From Pararhizobium sp. IMCC21322 (GTDB taxonomy: Bacteria > Pseudomonadota > Alphaproteobacteria > Rhizobiales > GCA-2746425): a DNA stretch of 64,000 nucleotides. Numbering within the stretch: the stretch's first letter is position 1; the number at the start of each line of letters is the position of its first letter. Made by a program: the position numbers and the translations under genes. The stretch is taken from assembly GCF_030758295.1 (NCBI RefSeq), contig NZ_CP132335.1, forward strand, positions 3,386,412 through 3,450,411, read 5' to 3'. The notes beneath the pieces were generated by a model, which was not told the DNA's origin, ran no database searches, and saw only the letters and a program-made list of their open reading frames with translations. This document shows, in pieces, positions 27,978-36,450 of the stretch.

Positions 27978-28247
27978 ATGACGACATACGTATTCACATA
28001 TGACCTCATAAAACAAAAAGACTACCCTAAGCTTTGGGATGAATTGAAACGCCTTGAAGCACATAGAGCGCTGAACTCTTTTTGGCTGATCGACGTCGAC
28101 AGTACCGCGAAAGAGCTTGGCGAGCACTTGAGGGGGTTTGTAGACGATGATGATAGGACTTGGGTTTCAGAGTTAACAAATAAACGCTCATATCTTGCGA
28201 AAAATGGTACCAATGACTGGCTTAGCAGCAATCCATCCGATCGCTAG
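27978..28247 (+). CDS. Small Cas2-like / SinR-family protein carried by the IS
   Basis: 89 residues from ATG 27978, with a strong GGGAGG site 7 bases before. The pattern TYVFTYDL with an Asp after the first strand, then ALNSFWLID and a helix ELGEHLRGFVDDDDRTWVSEL, follows the ferredoxin-like Cas2/VapD fold. Cas2 and VapD relatives include nucleases that act through the Asp of strand 1, but many are inactive. There is no cas1 and no repeat array near, so a CRISPR role is unlikely. It is the leftmost passenger gene, reading inward from the left end. Assignment is by pattern only. Confidence 0.7.
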   Translation: MTTYVFTYDLIKQKDYPKLWDELKRLEAHRALNSFWLIDVDSTAKELGEHLRGFVDDDDRTWVSELTNKRSYLAKNGTNDWLSSNPSDR

Positions 28248-28347
28248 GCGGTGGAGGCGCGCCCTTTCGAACCCCATCCACTTGGAATGTCACCCTAAAA
28301 ACTTTGGCTATGAAGTCGAGAATTTCTAGTCTCATCTATTTCTCCAT

Positions 28348-28374
28348 GAAAAAGCCCGCTCAAATGGCGGGCTT
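28348..28374 (-). terminator. Terminator of the small minus-strand passenger gene
   Basis: On the minus strand AAGCCCGC and GCGGGCTT form an 8-bp stem with a 7-base loop, followed directly by TTTTT (28353-28349). It lies 26 bases after the stop of the 53-residue ORF and on the right strand for it. Confidence 0.75.
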
Positions 28375-28399
28375 GGTGTCTAGTCTCTGACGGCGGAAA

Positions 28400-28561
28400 C
28401 TACTCGGGTTCGTCGTCTTTCGGTTTTTGCTTCGCCAGCTTTTTCAACGTTTCGTCGAACCGCTTTTCGTCGTTGTCGGTTTCGAGTTCGCGGGCAGCTT
28501 CACGGAACTTGTCGGCTTGTGATAGACTGTCATGGTTTGAGTCGTTAGAGTTTTCATCCAT
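28400..28561 (-). CDS. Small charged protein, 53 residues, IS passenger
   Basis: Reading the minus strand from ATG 28561 to TAG 28400 gives MDENSNDSNHDSLSQADKFR and so on to the end KKLAKQKPKDDEPE. It is highly charged (Asp, Glu, Lys), probably helical in the middle (ADKFREAARELE, EKRFDETLKKLAK), with no membrane segment. GAAAGG lies about 9 bases before the start and a terminator follows the stop, so this is probably a real gene although short. Its start codon overlaps by one base the TTG start of the divergent DUF3800 gene. Possible roles are antitoxin-like partner or regulator of that gene; neither is shown. Confidence 0.65.
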   Translation of the reverse strand: MDENSNDSNHDSLSQADKFREAARELETDNDEKRFDETLKKLAKQKPKDDEPE

Positions 28562-29217
28562 TGACAAATACCTTTCTATACGCCGACGAAGCTGGCTGTT
28601 TTACCTTCAAAAAGAAATCAGGGGCAAGCACCTATTTCATCCTTTGTTCAATCGTGACAGAAGATACCGACCAGTTCGCTCCCATACTGAATATTCGGCG
28701 CAATTTGCAAATTAATGGAGACCCAGGCAGAACAAAACTTCACGCTACGTCTGACGCGCAAATAATCAGGGATGAAGTCTTCGACCTGCTCAAACGCTGC
28801 ACCTTCCAAGCCGATTTCACCATCTTAGAAAAATCCAAGGCGCAACCTCAAACTAGAGATTCTGACGCCACCTTTTATCGATATGCTTGGTACTACCACT
28901 TCAAGCACGTCGGTCCAAAAAGGTGCGCTAAATCCGACAAAACCCTGATAACAGCAGCGTCACTTGGCACCAAAAAAACCAAAGCATCCTTTAAGTCCGC
29001 CGTTAACAATGCCGTACAGCAGTCCCTTCCAAGAAACAAATGGGAAGTTGCCTTTCCTCAGTCATCTGAAGAACCCCTGTTATGGGTCGCCGACTATGCT
29101 GCATGGGCCGTTCAAAGAAAATGGGAACGCGGCGATGATCGTTCTTATTTACTGATAAAAGACAAGATCGCCACCGAGTATGAACTCTGGAAAAATGGCA
29201 CAACCGCTTATTATTAA
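28561..29217 (+). CDS. DUF3800 domain protein (predicted nuclease fold), IS passenger
   Basis: 218 residues. The start must be the TTG at 28561, since an in-frame stop lies at 28546-28548 and no Met occurs later in the protein. The N-terminus TFLYADEAG carries the DE.G motif typical of DUF3800, and the C-terminal part has PLLWVADYAAWAVQRKWE, matching its 'L..AD..A......' acidic motif. The family is thought to have an RNase H-like fold with acidic catalytic residues, and it is often found on mobile elements and in defence contexts; its function is unknown. No strong ribosome site is seen ahead of the TTG. The stop is followed by a long-range inverted repeat and then the convergent transposase gene. 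Confidence 0.72.
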   Translation: MTNTFLYADEAGCFTFKKKSGASTYFILCSIVTEDTDQFAPILNIRRNLQINGDPGRTKLHATSDAQIIRDEVFDLLKRCTFQADFTILEKSKAQPQTRDSDATFYRYAWYYHFKHVGPKRCAKSDKTLITAASLGTKKTKASFKSAVNNAVQQSLPRNKWEVAFPQSSEEPLLWVADYAAWAVQRKWERGDDRSYLLIKDKIATEYELWKNGTTAYY

Positions 29218-29294
29218 AATGGAAGGCCCGCACGATCCGCTATCCCGTCAAGGAGGCGCTCAGGAGCGTTTTTGCGGAGAAAGGGCCTTCCATT
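29218..29294. repeat. 12-bp inverted repeat between DUF3800 gene and transposase
   Basis: AATGGAAGGCCC (29218-29229) is exactly complementary to GGGCCTTCCATT (29283-29294), with 53 bases between. The loop includes CGCTC/GAGCG followed by TTTTT. The structure lies between two converging genes and could end transcription or protect a transcript end; no function is shown. Confidence 0.6.
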
Positions 29295-29362
29295 AAAGTT
29301 TGGCATATTCGCTCTCGACTATCAACAAAAAATACCGAAGCCGATTTTAGCGATGCTTTTCG

Positions 29363-30322
29363 TCAGCTCTGGTACGCAGGCCCTTCATAGGTCAGCCGCC
29401 TGCCAACAATAGACAACAATGCCCGCTTTGCGCGCTCTTTATCATCACAACCCAACTTTTCACGGTTGGAATAACGGAAGTCATACTCAGCCATGTAGCG
29501 ATGCAAATGCTTCTCGCTGCAATGCTGATATACGCCTTTCATGCCACGTTTAAAGATGCTGAAAAAGCCCTCAACCGTGTTTGTCGTGATCTCGCCGCGA
29601 CCGTATTCGCCTCTGGAATGGACCACAAAGGCGTGCATATATTCGCGGTCCAGCTCGCGGTAAATGCTGCTATCGTCCGTTATGACACGGGCTTCCTTAT
29701 CAAGATTTTCGCGCAGGATCGGAAGCACGTTTGCCTTCGTCGCTCTATCAATAACAAAACTGCGCGCAGTGCCCTTGCGGTCTATCAGTGTCAAAACAGG
29801 AACCTTCCACCAGACGCCGCCACGCTTGTCGAGTTTTGCTCCACGGTGGGCGTCACGTTTACCAGTGAAAGTTTCGTCAATTTCAACAATGCCACCAGCA
29901 CCGCCCAAGGGAGTGAAATCATCGTTGCGCATGGCCTCACGAATACGATGGGACAGGAACCAAGCGGATTTAAGCGTGATTTCCAGTGTGCGGTGAAGCT
30001 GGTTAGAAAATATGCCTTTCTTGCTGCTGCACATCAGGTGAATGGCCTGCAACCACTTGTGAAGCGGAATCGCGCTTTCTTCAAAGATCGTGCCCTTGCG
30101 GACGGTGAACTGCTTGCGACAGTCGCCACACTTTTTCAGGCCGAAGCGCTCAATGCCGTCTGGGTTTTTCTTGCTTGGCTTTGTGCGAACGCCTTCAAGC
30201 TTGTAGATCCGCTCTACACATCCACAGTGAGGGCATACAGGGCCATCAGGCCATAGAATGCTTTCCACATGTTCAAATGCGGCTTTTTCATCGTAGAAAT
30301 GTGCTTTTGCGAGAACGGACAT
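29363..30322 (-). CDS. IS1595-family transposase (ISXO2-like)
   Basis: 319 residues from ATG 30322, with AAGG 9 bases upstream; the TTG at 30331 sits on top of that site and is unlikely. An N-terminal zinc ribbon (CPHCGCVERIY ... KKCGDCRKQFTVRKGTIFEES) is followed by the DDE-type ISXO2-like catalytic domain: EIDETFTGKR (first Asp), VITDDSSIYRE (second Asp) and TNTVEGFFSIFKRGM (last acidic residue with the usual Asn). No frameshift or stop is seen, so the element may be active. It is the only transposase in the element and reads toward the left end. Confidence 0.93.
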   Translation of the reverse strand: MSVLAKAHFYDEKAAFEHVESILWPDGPVCPHCGCVERIYKLEGVRTKPSKKNPDGIERFGLKKCGDCRKQFTVRKGTIFEESAIPLHKWLQAIHLMCSSKKGIFSNQLHRTLEITLKSAWFLSHRIREAMRNDDFTPLGGAGGIVEIDETFTGKRDAHRGAKLDKRGGVWWKVPVLTLIDRKGTARSFVIDRATKANVLPILRENLDKEARVITDDSSIYRELDREYMHAFVVHSRGEYGRGEITTNTVEGFFSIFKRGMKGVYQHCSEKHLHRYMAEYDFRYSNREKLGCDDKERAKRALLSIVGRRLTYEGPAYQS

Positions 30323-30349
30323 TAGATTCAACCTTATCGTGTTGAAACT

Positions 30350-30378
30350 TATATACGAATCTCAGTTGGGTTTGTCAA
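30350..30378 (-). promoter_or_regulatory. Transposase promoter with -35 inside the terminal repeat
   Basis: On the minus strand TTGACA (30378-30373) is followed by a 17-base spacer and TATATA (30355-30350), a near-consensus sigma-70 promoter. The -35 box is part of the terminal inverted repeat. It lies about 30 bases upstream of the transposase start codon. Confidence 0.75.
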
Positions 30379-30391
30379 GTATAATAACCCC
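30369..30391. repeat. Right terminal inverted repeat of the IS1595-family element
   Basis: Perfect 23-base partner of 27908-27930. The last base before the target duplication is 30391. Confidence 0.92.
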
Positions 30392-30399
30392 TCAACAAG
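30392..30399. repeat. Right target-site duplication TCAACAAG
   Basis: Exact copy of 27900-27907. On the minus strand it reads CTTGTTGA and contains the final codon TGT and the stop TGA of sdaA, so the insertion left that gene complete. Confidence 0.93.
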
Positions 30400-31804
30400 C
30401 GACCAGATTGACTGCCAGCCCGCCTTTTGATGTTTCCTTATATTCATCCATCATATCGCGCCCGGTCTGGCGCATGGTTTCTATGCATGTATCCAGCGGT
30501 ACAAAATGGTCACCACTGCCCCGCAGTGCAAGACTGGCTGCAGTCACGGCTTTCACAGCACCAAGGGCATTGCGTTCAATGCACGGCACCTGAACAAGGC
30601 CAGCAACAGGATCGCAAGTCATACCCAAATGATGTTCCAGAGCGATCTCGGCGGCATTTTCCACCTGCTTGTTGCTGCCGCCCAAAACCGCACAAAGTCC
30701 AGCGGCTGCCATGGCCGATGCGGACCCGACTTCGCCCTGGCATCCCACTTCCGCTCCAGAGATTGACGCGTTATATTTGATGATGCCGCCAATGGCCCCG
30801 GCAACCAGCAAGAAGGTCTTGACCCCTTCTTCCGTGGCTCCGATGCAATGGTCCAGATAATAGCGAATGACGGCTGGAACAACGCCGGCAGCGCCATTGG
30901 TTGGCGCAGTCACAACTTTACCACCAGCAGCATTTTCCTCATTCACGGCCATGGCGTAAACGCCTAGCCAATCCATAACCTTGTGGGGATGAAAGGAATT
31001 GCTGCCGGTTTCGGCTATCAGCTGGTCATGAATTTCCCGCGCTCTGCGCTTGACCTTCAGGCCACCAGGCAATTGCCCCTCTCCCGCAAGCCCACGATCC
31101 ATACAGTCCGACATGGCCGTCCAGACCTCGATAAGCCCGCGATCCAGAACCTGCGGACTGGTGTGTGCGACCTCGTTTTCGCGCTTCATGTCCGCAATCG
31201 ACAAACCGCTTGCCACGCCCATGGAAAGCATTTCATTGGCCGAACGAAATGGGTATGGCACCGGCTCAACATCATCTGCTGATGTGTTGCCATCCTTTTC
31301 GCGCGCATCTGCTTCCAATTCCGCTTCGCTCATAACGAACCCGCCGCCGACCGAAAAATAGGTGCGCTTCAGTAATTGCAGCCCATTGGCGTCAAAACCG
31401 TTGAAAATCATGCCATTGGCATGCTGCGGCAGCGCGGGCCCATAATCAAAAACCAAATCGGATTCTGGATCAAAAGAAAAGGTGCCAAACCCTTGTGGTG
31501 ACACCTTTTTTGTGGACTCAATATCCGAAAGCGCAGCTTTCGCCTGCTCAGGATCCAGTGTCTTTGGCTCAAAGCCTGCCAGCCCTAATAAAATAGCGCG
31601 GTCACTGGCGTGTCCCTTACCCGTAAAACTGAGAGATCCATGCAAGCTTACGCTGATATGGCTGACCTGGGCATTGGCCGGTCGTGGCCAATCACCGTCC
31701 CGGATTTCGGTCAAAAACCGACGTGCCGCAACCATTGGCCCCATCGTATGAGATGAGGATGGCCCGACGCCAATTTTAAACAGATCAAAAACGCTCAAAA
31801 ACAT
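30392..31804 (-). CDS. sdaA: L-serine ammonia-lyase (serine dehydratase)
   Basis: Iron-sulfur enzyme turning L-serine into pyruvate and ammonia; 470 residues, single-chain type. The start [20 protein letters not shown] is the family hallmark. The cluster-binding cysteines are visible in [31 protein letters not shown] and in the C-terminal tail. The protein ends VNLVAC; the terminal Cys and stop lie in the target duplication of the IS element. In type 2 enzymes the C-terminal residues reach into the active site, so an intact end matters. Confidence 0.95.
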   Translation of the reverse strand: MFLSVFDLFKIGVGPSSSHTMGPMVAARRFLTEIRDGDWPRPANAQVSHISVSLHGSLSFTGKGHASDRAILLGLAGFEPKTLDPEQAKAALSDIESTKKVSPQGFGTFSFDPESDLVFDYGPALPQHANGMIFNGFDANGLQLLKRTYFSVGGGFVMSEAELEADAREKDGNTSADDVEPVPYPFRSANEMLSMGVASGLSIADMKRENEVAHTSPQVLDRGLIEVWTAMSDCMDRGLAGEGQLPGGLKVKRRAREIHDQLIAETGSNSFHPHKVMDWLGVYAMAVNEENAAGGKVVTAPTNGAAGVVPAVIRYYLDHCIGATEEGVKTFLLVAGAIGGIIKYNASISGAEVGCQGEVGSASAMAAAGLCAVLGGSNKQVENAAEIALEHHLGMTCDPVAGLVQVPCIERNALGAVKAVTAASLALRGSGDHFVPLDTCIETMRQTGRDMMDEYKETSKGGLAVNLVAC

Positions 31805-31923
31805 GTGTCAGAACCGCACCCTTGAACAACACCTTGAAAACGATACCACGTCAATTTTGTAACGTCGCGCCAAATCAGTCCAGCCGGAAACCGGATGGCC
31901 CCTGATAGTAAACGCATCGCGTC

Positions 31924-32373
31924 TTAAGCCTTTTTCTGCCAGCGGCCAGCTTCATTCTGCTGCCAGTAAGTCAACTCATGCTCGGTGTCCTTGAGCGCCT
32001 TCCAGTGCTGTCTAGCGCTTTGGACTGATAATTCATCCAACCCGTCGAACAACAAAACCAGCCGCTCATAATTCAGGTCTTCCGGCAAAGCAGCATCATG
32101 AATCAGAAACCGGATATGCGCTCCATTCGGATTGGTATCACCACCCGTGAGAAGGATCGGCTGTTCGCCCGCAAACTCGTTCCCGTCAAGGCCATGTGGC
32201 AGAAAACTCTCTTCCCGATATGTCCAAAGCAAAGTGTCAAGCTCTTCAAGCTGCTCGGGAGCACCGCTTTCAATGACAACCCGCCAGTTGCGCGCCAAAG
32301 AGCGCTCCAGCAACCCGGGCAGAACCTCCTCCAATGGCTGGGCCTGCAAATGATAGAACAGAACCTCCGCCAC
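31924..32373 (-). CDS. holC: DNA polymerase III chi subunit
   Basis: 149 residues. Chi links the clamp loader (through psi, where present) to single-strand binding protein at the fork. The opening EVLFYHLQAQPLEEVLPGLLERS and the segment LWTYREESFLPHGLDGNEFAGEQPI are typical of HolC. It follows pepA by 61 bases on the same strand, a pairing conserved in many proteobacteria. Confidence 0.9.
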   Translation of the reverse strand: MAEVLFYHLQAQPLEEVLPGLLERSLARNWRVVIESGAPEQLEELDTLLWTYREESFLPHGLDGNEFAGEQPILLTGGDTNPNGAHIRFLIHDAALPEDLNYERLVLLFDGLDELSVQSARQHWKALKDTEHELTYWQQNEAGRWQKKA

Positions 32374-32434
32374 TAGCGCGCACCTCGTTTGTATTCAATC
32401 ATTTGCACGACATTGAACGCACAGGCTCCAACGA

Positions 32435-33913
32435 TCAGCTCTCATACTGATCCAACACAAGCTGGTTGAGCAAAGCCACACCAAACCCCGAACCCCATGA
32501 ACGGCTGATATCTGTGCTTGGAGACCCCATTGCCGTGCCGGCAATATCCAGATGCGCCCAGTCAACATCTCGCACAAAGCGTTGCAGGAACTGCGCCGCC
32601 GTGACCGATCCAGCCCAGCGGCCACCGGTGTTCTTCATATCCGCAAACCTGCTGTTGATCAGCTTGTCATAGGGTTTGCCCAGCGGCATGCGCCAAACCA
32701 ACTCTTCCGAAGCTTCTCCGGCTTTCGAAAGCTTCTCAGACAAGTCATCAGAGTTGGAGAACATCCCTGCATGGTGATGACCCAGCGCCACAATAATAGC
32801 GCCGGTCAGGGTTGCCAGATTGATCATGAATTTGGGTTTGAATTTATCTTCCGTGTACCACAGCAGGTCGCCCAGAACGAGCCGCCCTTCAGCATCTGTA
32901 TTGATGATTTCGATGGTCTGTCCGGAAAGCGATGTCACAATGTCACCGGGACGTTGCGCCAAACCATCCGGCATGTTTTCCACAAGCCCGACAATGCCGA
33001 CAACATTCGCTTTCGCTTTCCGTCCTGCCAGTGCTTTCATCAGGCCTGAGACTGCAGCAGCTCCGCCCATATCACCCTTCATGTCTTCCATGCCGCCAGC
33101 CGGTTTGATGGAAATGCCACCGGTATCAAACACCACGCCTTTTCCGACGAACGCCAAGGGTTGTTCCTTCGCCTTGCCGCCATTCCATCGCATAACAACA
33201 ACCTTTGACGGCATGGCAGAGCCCTGCCCGACGCCCAAAAGCGCATGCATGCCGATTTTGGCCAATGCCTTCTCATCCAGAACCTGGACATCAACGCCAA
33301 GGTCCTTGAGTTCTTTCAAGCGGTCAGCAAATTCGGTCGTGGTCAAAATATTGGCAGGCTCATTTACCAGATTGCGGGCGAACAGCGTGCCTTCGGCAAC
33401 CGCACGGTCATCGTTCCAAAGCTTCTTCGCAGCCAGGGCAGCATCGCCAACAAGGCCGATTTTCTGAGGTTTCGCATTGCTTTTGCTGTCGTCTTTTTTG
33501 GTTTTGTACTTGTCGAACTTATAGCTCCGCAGATAAAGCCCCTGAGCACATAGGGACATGTCTGCCGCCGCAAGGTCACCCAGAACGATGGAAGCACTGT
33601 CATCAGACAAATGCCCCATGATCTGCCCACCGAGATTGCGCCAATTCAACGCTTCTTTGTCGTCTTTGGAGCTACTGCCCAAAACAATAAGACGGTCAAA
33701 CTCCGTCCCGCCTGGCGTGACGATGTTTATGGTCTTGCCAACAGTGCCATCAAACTTGGCAGCGGCAGCCGCCTTTTCAAAAAAAGCCTGCAGGTCCGCC
33801 CGACCATCGACCAGCGCTTCTGGTAATGTGAGGTCATCAGAACACACCGTCACTACAATTTTCGGCGAACCGGTTATTTTCTTGTGAAAAGTGACGTCTG
33901 ACAGGTGGGACAT
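32435..33913 (-). CDS. pepA: Leucyl aminopeptidase (cytosol aminopeptidase, M17)
   Basis: 492 residues; two-metal aminopeptidase of the cytosol that in E. coli also binds DNA at cer/car sites. The N-terminal macro-like domain (about 1-160) precedes the catalytic domain with [36 protein letters not shown] and the signature [16 protein letters not shown], which hold the metal-binding Lys, Asp and Glu residues. Divergent from lptF; the 240 bases between contain both promoters, not placed. Confidence 0.95.
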   Translation of the reverse strand: MSHLSDVTFHKKITGSPKIVVTVCSDDLTLPEALVDGRADLQAFFEKAAAAAKFDGTVGKTINIVTPGGTEFDRLIVLGSSSKDDKEALNWRNLGGQIMGHLSDDSASIVLGDLAAADMSLCAQGLYLRSYKFDKYKTKKDDSKSNAKPQKIGLVGDAALAAKKLWNDDRAVAEGTLFARNLVNEPANILTTTEFADRLKELKDLGVDVQVLDEKALAKIGMHALLGVGQGSAMPSKVVVMRWNGGKAKEQPLAFVGKGVVFDTGGISIKPAGGMEDMKGDMGGAAAVSGLMKALAGRKAKANVVGIVGLVENMPDGLAQRPGDIVTSLSGQTIEIINTDAEGRLVLGDLLWYTEDKFKPKFMINLATLTGAIIVALGHHHAGMFSNSDDLSEKLSKAGEASEELVWRMPLGKPYDKLINSRFADMKNTGGRWAGSVTAAQFLQRFVRDVDWAHLDIAGTAMGSPSTDISRSWGSGFGVALLNQLVLDQYES

Positions 33914-34153
33914 AAAGTGGACTTCCTTGATAGATTAATGACTTACTGACCAAGACTTCAGATTCGGTGCTACCATTGCAGGTACCAAACTGAACTGTGA
34001 TAAGCGGTTAACTGGAAAGTGGTACAATTGTTCAATTACGACAAGCCCTAACGGCTAAACTTTCTGGCTAAATCTTTTGGCTGATCATTGATGGTGATGG
34101 CACGGTCTGCAACACATGCTTGACCCTTTAATTCGAAGAGCACAGACGCAAAT

Positions 34154-35359
34154 ATGAATTTCGGACTTGGTGCAAAAATTGAACGTTATGTTATGTGGAA
34201 AGGCCTGTCTGCCTTTCTGCTCACAACCGTAACGTTGACCGCCATTGTCTGGATGACGCAGGCACTTCGTCAGATTGACCTGGTGACTGCCAAAGGCCAG
34301 ACGCTTCAGTTATTTCTCGTCATTTCGTCACTGGCCATTCCCAGTCTGGTTGTGGTTCTGGCCCCGATCGCCCTTCTTATCGCAATTCTTTACACCATGA
34401 ATACGCTTCATCAGGAAAGCGAGCTTGTCATCATTGCCGCTGCCGGCGGCTCTCCAAAGCGCGTGACACGACCCTTGTTGTGGCTCAGCCTGTTTGTGGC
34501 TCTGCTGACGGCGTTTCTCAGCATCTATGTCGCGCCTGCAGGCCTCAAACAATTGCGTGGTCATGTAACCCAGGTGCGCGCCGATCTGATCAGCAGCATC
34601 ATGATCCCCGGAGCCTTCACAGACGTAGACAGCGGGCTGATGGTCCATATCAAGGAACGCAGTGTCGACGGTTTCCTGGGTGGCATCCTGATCAGCGATA
34701 CGCGCAACCCTGAAATATCATTTCGATATCTGGCCGACCGGGGCGCTTTGGTAGAAACCGGCCCCAGCACATATCTGGTCATGCAAAACGGAAACATTGT
34801 GCGCCGTGAAAAAGCTGAGAACTCGTCGTCAATCATCGAGTTCGAAAGTTATGCTTTTGATTTGTCCCAATTTCGTGAACGCACAACAAATGCCGGATAC
34901 CGGACCAAGGAACGCGGCACAATGGAATTGCTGGGTGATCTTTTGAGCCCCGATGCAGAGGAAAATTCGAAACGCAGCGAATTGGGCGCAGAATTGCACA
35001 GCCGCTTTGTTGCGCCGCTCTATGCGTTCTCCTTTGCCATGGTCGCCATGTTGTTCATGGCCAGCCCCCAGACCACACGATCAGGCCAGGGTATCGCCAT
35101 CCTGTCTGCAACCGCCGTTGCAGTGGCCATAAGAGGGGTTGGTTTTGCCGCCGAAAGCCTGGCTGAGAGCAGCGCTGTTGGTGTTGTGCCACTTTATGCA
35201 ATACCCATCGGCGCAACAATCATATGTCTGATTCTGCTTTGGCAAAATGTCAGACTTGATTTTGCGCAACGCGTAGCCGACCGTCTGGCTGACGTGTTCG
35301 AAAAACTGGTGGCAAGCCGCCGTGCTGCCAAAGCCGATCGCGAGGCATTCAACGGATGA
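34154..35359 (+). CDS. lptF: LPS export ABC transporter permease LptF
   Basis: Inner-membrane half of the LptB2FG transporter that lifts lipopolysaccharide to the Lpt bridge. 401 residues. Three N-terminal membrane segments (about 17-37, 55-80, 102-122), a periplasmic beta-jellyroll (about 130-270) and three C-terminal segments (from about 285) are seen. The family start IERYVMWKG is near the N-terminus. The stop overlaps the start of lptG (ATGA at 35356-35359). Confidence 0.93.
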   Translation: MNFGLGAKIERYVMWKGLSAFLLTTVTLTAIVWMTQALRQIDLVTAKGQTLQLFLVISSLAIPSLVVVLAPIALLIAILYTMNTLHQESELVIIAAAGGSPKRVTRPLLWLSLFVALLTAFLSIYVAPAGLKQLRGHVTQVRADLISSIMIPGAFTDVDSGLMVHIKERSVDGFLGGILISDTRNPEISFRYLADRGALVETGPSTYLVMQNGNIVRREKAENSSSIIEFESYAFDLSQFRERTTNAGYRTKERGTMELLGDLLSPDAEENSKRSELGAELHSRFVAPLYAFSFAMVAMLFMASPQTTRSGQGIAILSATAVAVAIRGVGFAAESLAESSAVGVVPLYAIPIGATIICLILLWQNVRLDFAQRVADRLADVFEKLVASRRAAKADREAFNG

Positions 35360-36450
35360 TCCTTCGTAAAACCCTGAATCTTTACTTCATGAAAGTGTTT
35401 CTGAAGTCCATTCTCAGCGTCTTCCTGATCTGTTTTGCCATCATTTTTCTGGTCGATTTGATTGAGCGCATTCGTGAATTATCAGATCATGATGGCTGGA
35501 CATTCCTGTTCGGCGTTCAAATGGCGCTTTACCGGACACCCACCATCGCCGAGCAGGTTCTTCCCTTCGCCATTCTTATCGGCTCAACCGTTGCGTTCCT
35601 GACCCTGACACGCAAGCTGGAACTTGCCGTAACACGAGCATCTGGCGTGTCGGTTTGGCAGTTCATACGGCCCGCATTGTTTCTGGCAATCTTCATCGGC
35701 ATTCTCACCAGCATTGCTTATAATCCACTATCTGTCTGGCTACAGGAGCAGTCGGAGCAAATCGAGATACAACAATTCAGCAACGGCCAAAACTTCCGAA
35801 AATCCGATACCGCCAGCATCTGGTTTCGGCAGGAGGGCTCCGACGGTGAGTCCATACTGTCAGCGGACCGCTCCCTCGACCGTGGCTTGACGCTCGTCAG
35901 CGTCACGGCGCTGGTGTTCAATGAAGACAGAACATTCAAGGAACAGGTGGATGCGGTATCCGCAAATTGGAAAGATGGTTACTGGCAGCTTAATGACGCG
36001 CGCGTCACGACTGCCGATTCTCCACCGGAGCTGAGAGCTGAATATCGACTCAGTACATTTTTTACCCGGGAACAAGCGCGTCAACAGGCAGAAAGCACCG
36101 GAAACCTGAGCTTTTGGCGTTTTTCCGACGCTATCGAAGCTGCTGAACGCGCCGGTTTAAACACAAATCGTATGCGCTTGGAATTCCAGACACATTTGGC
36201 CCGACCGATGCTTTTCGCAGCCATGGTTATCATTGCGGCAACCGTTTCATTAAAATTGACAAGACTTGGCGGTGCCGGTCATATGGTTTTAGGTGGAATT
36301 GGCGCAGGCTTCGTGCTTTATGTGCTTTCTGAACTGGTTGGGGATTTCGGAAGCAACGGACTTTTGGAACCGGCCCTTGCCGCTTGGCTTCCTGCGCTCA
36401 TCGCTTCGGTGTTGGGCGTAACTGTTTTATTGTATCAGGAGGACGGATGA
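35356..36450 (+). CDS. lptG: LPS export ABC transporter permease LptG
   Basis: Partner of LptF; 364 residues with the same six-segment layout and a periplasmic domain at about 125-260 (IWFRQEGSDGESILSADRS). The N-terminal LNLYFMKVFLKSILSVFLI segment is typical. It starts inside the lptF stop and ends inside the lptD start (ATGA at 36447-36450), so three proteins of one pathway are translationally coupled. lptB is not in the window. Confidence 0.93.
   Translation: MILRKTLNLYFMKVFLKSILSVFLICFAIIFLVDLIERIRELSDHDGWTFLFGVQMALYRTPTIAEQVLPFAILIGSTVAFLTLTRKLELAVTRASGVSVWQFIRPALFLAIFIGILTSIAYNPLSVWLQEQSEQIEIQQFSNGQNFRKSDTASIWFRQEGSDGESILSADRSLDRGLTLVSVTALVFNEDRTFKEQVDAVSANWKDGYWQLNDARVTTADSPPELRAEYRLSTFFTREQARQQAESTGNLSFWRFSDAIEAAERAGLNTNRMRLEFQTHLARPMLFAAMVIIAATVSLKLTRLGGAGHMVLGGIGAGFVLYVLSELVGDFGSNGLLEPALAAWLPALIASVLGVTVLLYQEDG

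Larger units (their letters stand above)
27908..30391. mobile_element. IS1595-family (ISXO2-like) insertion element with passenger genes
   Basis: A complete element of 2,484 bp. Its ends are 23-bp perfect inverted repeats (27908-27930 and 30369-30391, beginning GGGGTTATTATACTTGACA) flanked by the 8-bp direct repeat TCAACAAG. Inside, from left to right: a Cas2-like protein, a small acidic protein on the minus strand with its own terminator, a DUF3800 protein, and the transposase on the minus strand. Passenger genes are known in this IS family. Perfect ends and duplication suggest a recent insertion. The element sits between rplM-rpsI and the 3' end of sdaA. Confidence 0.93.

Noticed and set aside
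27978-28247. Part of a CRISPR-Cas system
   Set aside because: The Cas2-like protein stands alone within IS ends; no cas1, no effector and no direct-repeat array anywhere in the window.
29195-29296. 33-residue ORF overlapping the end of the DUF3800 gene
   Set aside because: No ribosome site, lies in the inverted repeat, and its residues show no recognisable pattern.
29501-30256. 251-residue plus-strand ORF opposite the transposase
   Set aside because: It is the antisense shadow of a clear transposase with zinc ribbon and DDE motifs.
30392-31804. sdaA disrupted by the IS element
   Set aside because: The stop codon and last Cys codon are kept in the target duplication; the frame is full length.
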